A stretch of DNA of 9,204 nt. Source: Planctomycetota bacterium. Its GTDB lineage: Bacteria; Planctomycetota; Phycisphaerae; WQYP01; JAJZKY01. The stretch lies in the NCBI GenBank assembly GCA_021803885.1, contig JAJZKY010000147.1:1-9204 (forward strand), given 5' to 3'. This document shows positions 6,534 through 9,204 of this stretch, in pieces (position 1 is the stretch's first letter; each line of letters starts with the position of its first letter). The position numbers and the translations under genes were made by a program. Below the pieces are notes generated by a model that had not been told where the DNA came from, ran no database searches, and worked only from the letters and a program-made list of their open reading frames with translations.

Positions 6534-6539
6534 TAATAT
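6534..6539 (+). promoter_or_regulatory. Possible -10 box for the tRNA-Leu gene
   Basis: TAATAT lies 16 bases before the mature tRNA, a reasonable distance for a tRNA promoter -10. The -35 is poor: TGGATT at 6511-6516 (17-base spacing) is only a partial match. Two copies of GGTGGATT (6509-6516 and 6521-6528) lie in the same stretch. Confidence 0.25.
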
Positions 6540-6555
6540 GCCGACTTGCAGCCGC

Positions 6556-6637
6556 GCGGGCGTGGCGGAATTGGCAGACGCGCCAGATTCAGGTTCTGGT
6601 ATCGCAAGATGTGGAGGTTCGACTCCTCTCGCCCGCA
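6556..6637 (+). tRNA. tRNA-Leu(CAG)
   Basis: This is an 82-base class II tRNA. The acceptor stem GCGGGCG (6556-6562) pairs with CGCCCGC (6630-6636), with discriminator A 6637. The D arm holds GGAATTGGCAGACGC as in bacterial tRNA-Leu. The anticodon stem CCAGA/TCTGG flanks loop TTCAGGT, giving anticodon CAG (6590-6592), which reads CUG. The long variable arm has ATC-GCAA-GAT, and the T arm is GGAGG-TTCGACT-CCTCT with one G.U pair. The 3' CCA is not encoded (TAT follows), so a CCA-adding enzyme is needed. All elements look intact. It lies directly downstream of the RND remnant. Confidence 0.96.
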
Positions 6638-6864
6638 TATTGACTCAAGTTTGCACCACCAGTTCGTAAGCAGATAAATGGCCGATAGCCTCCAGAACCG
6701 TATGGCATTTTGCCGACGGACATCATTTTTCGCCCGATAATACTGGCGGTACCGCAGCCGCACTGATTTGATGCCTATTCCCCGGCCAGTCCCATGGTAT
6801 CCATTCCTCCAGGTTCAGTTTTATTTACCTATGTGCCGATAAATCAGGTGAGGTTTGGGAATAC

Positions 6865-9204
6865 ATGCAAAAATGGCTTAGAGGTCTCCAACACCGCCTG
6901 ATTCAATCCCGCGCTGTTCTTCTGGTCGGGTGCGCTATTGCTCTGGCCATTGCAGTACCGGCCACCCAATACTACTTTACGCAAGCTGGCGAAATAAGAC
7001 TTGCCAAACGCGAATTAAGTTGGGATCGTTACGTGCGACCCTTAATCCCCTTGATGCAGTTGCTGCAACTCCACGAGTGCAACCTGTTGCAGGCCCGCGG
7101 CGGTGATAAGGCCGCTGCACTTCGCCTGGGCCGGATTGCCGGGCGGATCAACCGTAGAATCCAACATTTCAATCCCATCAATCAAAAGCTGTCGGCTCCA
7201 CTGCACGTGCAGGCCCGTTGGAATATCTTCACGCATGATTGGAAGAATATCACCGCCAATCAAACTCGGCTGCCGAGGTCGACCATGCGTGCGCGCTACG
7301 CGGCACTGCGAACCAACTTGTGGACCACCATTGTGCACAGTGCCGACAGCGCCCAGGTGATAACCCAGGGCAGCCCCGCCGCTTTGTATCAAATTGATGT
7401 CCTGCGTATGCAAATTCCCGCAATTCTGGTGCGGCTGACGGCCATGCAGGATTTGATTCTTGGTCGGTCGCCGGGGCAGGACGCCGCACCGGCGCTCAAG
7501 CACCAACTGCGCGAATTGATGGATCGGCTGGATGCGGCGGTATTCACCACGCGCAGCGATCTGGTACATGCTCTGTCCCTTCAGAGCACCCCCCTGCATA
7601 ATTTCACCAAAAGCCTGGACGAATTGGTGGTCAACATTCGGGCAATACGTAAGCGGTTGCGGGATACAGGCTACCAGGTTGCCCCCGGTTACCAACGGGA
7701 AGCGGTGCTGCGACAATTGGGGCTTGCCGCCCTGCATGCGCGTCGTGTGTACGGGGCCTGCGCCCGGAATCTGACCCGGAGCGCAGCGGACCGCGTGACC
7801 CATTTGTGGTGGCGTTTTGTGGTTTCGCTGGTCATCACGGTAATTCTGGCGGTGAGTGTCCTGCTTTTATTTCTTGCCCTTTATCGCTCCATGAAAACAG
7901 CAATGGCCAATCAGCTTGGCGCGGAACGCAACCTGCGCCGGGCCAACAATCTCTATGCCACCCTTAGCCAGACCAATGAACTTATCGCCCGCCATTGCGA
8001 ACCGGACAAGCTTTTCACCCAAATTTGTGAAATTGCCGTGAAGTATGGTGGATTCGCACTGGCCTTGATTGCCGAAAAAGACACAGCCGACGGCGACATT
8101 ACCATCAGCGCCGCCCACGGCGAATTCCGCCAGCAACTGCGTGATTTTCTGGATACTTCGCATCCGGAGCTAATTTCCCCGTCCAATCCCATCATCCGGG
8201 CTTTTACCATGGAAGAACCAGTGGTAAACAATCACCTCAAGGTCCTTTCTGACGTGGATCTGGCGGCCACCTTTGGAACCATGGGCCTGAATTCGGCCGG
8301 AATCTTTCCATTGAGGCGAAACGGAAAAATCGCCGCAGTATTGGCGGTGTATGCACTGGCCGAGAACTTTTTTGATTCACAAGTCAGCGGACTGCTCATT
8401 GAAATGTCGCACGCGATTTCTTTTGCGCTCGACGATATGGATCGCGAAAAGCATCGCCGCAGTACCGAACAGGCCCTGCGCGATTCGGAATTGCGGTATC
8501 ACCTGATTATGGAAAGTGCCGGAGATGCCATTATTTTAATGGATGACACCGGCCATATTATAGATTTGAACCGACGTGCTGCCGAACAATTCGGCTATAC
8601 GCGATCGGAAATGCTGGAGTCTTGCGGCGATATATTGTTTCCCCAGGATATCCGGCAGGAATGCATGCTGCGGCAAAAGGGCGTGCTGGAAAGCGGCCAG
8701 AGTATTAATACCACCGTCACGGCGATGCGAAAGGATAACACCACATTTCCGGTGGAACTGGCGGAATCTCGCGTGGTTTTTCAGGGGAACCCCCTCCTTC
8801 TGGGTATTTTCCGCGACATCAGCGAACGCAAACTCGCGGAAGACCGCATCCGTTACCTGGCCTATCATGATGCCCTGACCGATCTGCCCAATCGGATGTT
8901 GCTTAACGACCGGCTTGGGCAAACCATTCGCCATGCCCGTCGGCATGACCAGATCGTGGGGGTGATTTTTCTGGATTTGGATAACTTCAAAAATGTCAAT
9001 GATACACTTGGCCATGACAGCGGCGACGATTTGCTGAAGATGGCGGCGCAGCGCATCAAATCCAGTTTGCGCGAAGCCGACACGGTAGCCCGGCTCGGCG
9101 GTGATGAATTTGTGGTGCTGTTGCCCGCGGTGCCATCCGAGGCGGAAGTTAACCGCGTGGCGGAAAAAATTCTGGAGGCCATGAATGTACCGTTTGTCAT
9201 TTCC
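6865..9204 (+). CDS. Membrane sensor with GAF, PAS and GGDEF domains, probable GGDEF-EAL protein (3' end outside window)
   Basis: 780 codons are open from ATG 6865 to the window edge. Order: TM1 at about 16-35 (AVLLVGCAIALAIAVPA); a helical periplasmic domain, 36-313, resembling the long four-helix sensor regions of chemoreceptors and hybrid kinases; TM2 at 315-340 (WWRFVVSLVITVILAVSVLL); GAF about 363-525 (LIARHCEPDKLFTQIC, then GIFPLRRNGKIAAVLAVYA); PAS about 540-660, ending DISERK; GGDEF from 663 (LAYHDALTDLPNR). The cyclase residues are intact: D704, N712, D713, GH 716-717, and GGDEF 745-749. The inhibitory site RxxD (R736-D739) is five residues before GGDEF, so c-di-GMP synthesis with product inhibition is predicted. 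LAYHDALTDLPNR and the partial end match composite proteins in which an EAL phosphodiesterase domain follows, which is not visible here. ATG 6865 is the first start codon after an in-frame TGA at 6769; the Shine-Dalgarno (TGGGA) is weak. Confidence 0.9.
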   Translation, partial: MQKWLRGLQHRLIQSRAVLLVGCAIALAIAVPATQYYFTQAGEIRLAKRELSWDRYVRPLIPLMQLLQLHECNLLQARGGDKAAALRLGRIAGRINRRIQHFNPINQKLSAPLHVQARWNIFTHDWKNITANQTRLPRSTMRARYAALRTNLWTTIVHSADSAQVITQGSPAALYQIDVLRMQIPAILVRLTAMQDLILGRSPGQDAAPALKHQLRELMDRLDAAVFTTRSDLVHALSLQSTPLHNFTKSLDELVVNIRAIRKRLRDTGYQVAPGYQREAVLRQLGLAALHARRVYGACARNLTRSAADRVTHLWWRFVVSLVITVILAVSVLLLFLALYRSMKTAMANQLGAERNLRRANNLYATLSQTNELIARHCEPDKLFTQICEIAVKYGGFALALIAEKDTADGDITISAAHGEFRQQLRDFLDTSHPELISPSNPIIRAFTMEEPVVNNHLKVLSDVDLAATFGTMGLNSAGIFPLRRNGKIAAVLAVYALAENFFDSQVSGLLIEMSHAISFALDDMDREKHRRSTEQALRDSELRYHLIMESAGDAIILMDDTGHIIDLNRRAAEQFGYTRSEMLESCGDILFPQDIRQECMLRQKGVLESGQSINTTVTAMRKDNTTFPVELAESRVVFQGNPLLLGIFRDISERKLAEDRIRYLAYHDALTDLPNRMLLNDRLGQTIRHARRHDQIVGVIFLDLDNFKNVNDTLGHDSGDDLLKMAAQRIKSSLREADTVARLGGDEFVVLLPAVPSEAEVNRVAEKILEAMNVPFVIS

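Noticed and set aside
6710..6741. Promoter-like TTGCCG ... GATAAT before the GGDEF gene
   Set aside because: The spacing is 20 bases and the -35 is a partial match, so it is not good enough to call.
6746..6755. Perfect 10-bp palindrome GCGGTACCGC upstream of the GGDEF gene
   Set aside because: Several 10-bp palindromes are expected by chance in a window of this size, and no second copy or promoter sits beside it.
7042..7803. 253-codon open frame on the minus strand
   Set aside because: It lies opposite the periplasmic domain of the GGDEF protein, whose + strand frame continues into clear GAF, PAS and GGDEF domains. The antisense product is rich in Gln/His/Pro with no recognisable motif.

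Overview
The window reads as chromosomal DNA of a Gram-negative bacterium. It encodes an outer-membrane porin with a C-terminal phenylalanine, periplasmic signal peptides, a membrane-anchored c-di-GMP protein and the remains of an RND pump. The gene style suggests a planctomycete or related PVC-group bacterium: a quinone-type UbiX/UbiA pair, a porin with an N-terminal coiled coil, a stand-alone sulfotransferase, an orphan secreted helical protein, and a tRNA without an encoded CCA end. That placement is inference; no rRNA or marker gene is present. All supported genes lie on the + strand.

Positions 1-2171 look like a quinone-biosynthesis operon. The tail of an unidentified gene ends in a TAATG overlap with a small Cys/His-rich protein. 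Flavin prenyltransferase (ubiX) follows within about 20 bases, and then a UbiA-type prenyltransferase. UbiX makes the prenylated FMN that UbiD-type decarboxylases need, and UbiA attaches the polyprenyl tail to the aromatic ring. The genes could serve ubiquinone or, more likely in such bacteria, futalosine-pathway menaquinone synthesis. No ubiD-type gene is visible here.

Positions 2172-2444 are a leader region containing a nested inverted-repeat structure (2244-2330) that no standard feature explains. The porin gene (2445-3935) has a strong Shine-Dalgarno and ends at a textbook intrinsic terminator (3968-4003). A short leader with two hairpins and repeated TTGCA/TGCAA pentamers precedes a PAPS-type sulfotransferase gene (4147-5142). 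A secreted helical protein of unknown function follows (5294-6280). Its stop codon overlaps the first codons of a decayed RND efflux-pump C-terminus (about 6274-6495), which marks an old deletion or rearrangement junction. A tRNA-Leu(CAG) lies just beyond (6556-6637).

Positions 6638-6864 are non-coding, with no convincing promoter or terminator. From 6865 to the window edge runs a large sensor protein: TM, helical periplasmic domain, TM, GAF, PAS, GGDEF. It is cut by the end of the window and probably continues into an EAL domain.

Most of the window is ordinary housekeeping and accessory content. The most unusual items are the structured porin leader and the RND-remnant junction. I see no CRISPR array, intact insertion sequence, phage gene or evident new defence system.
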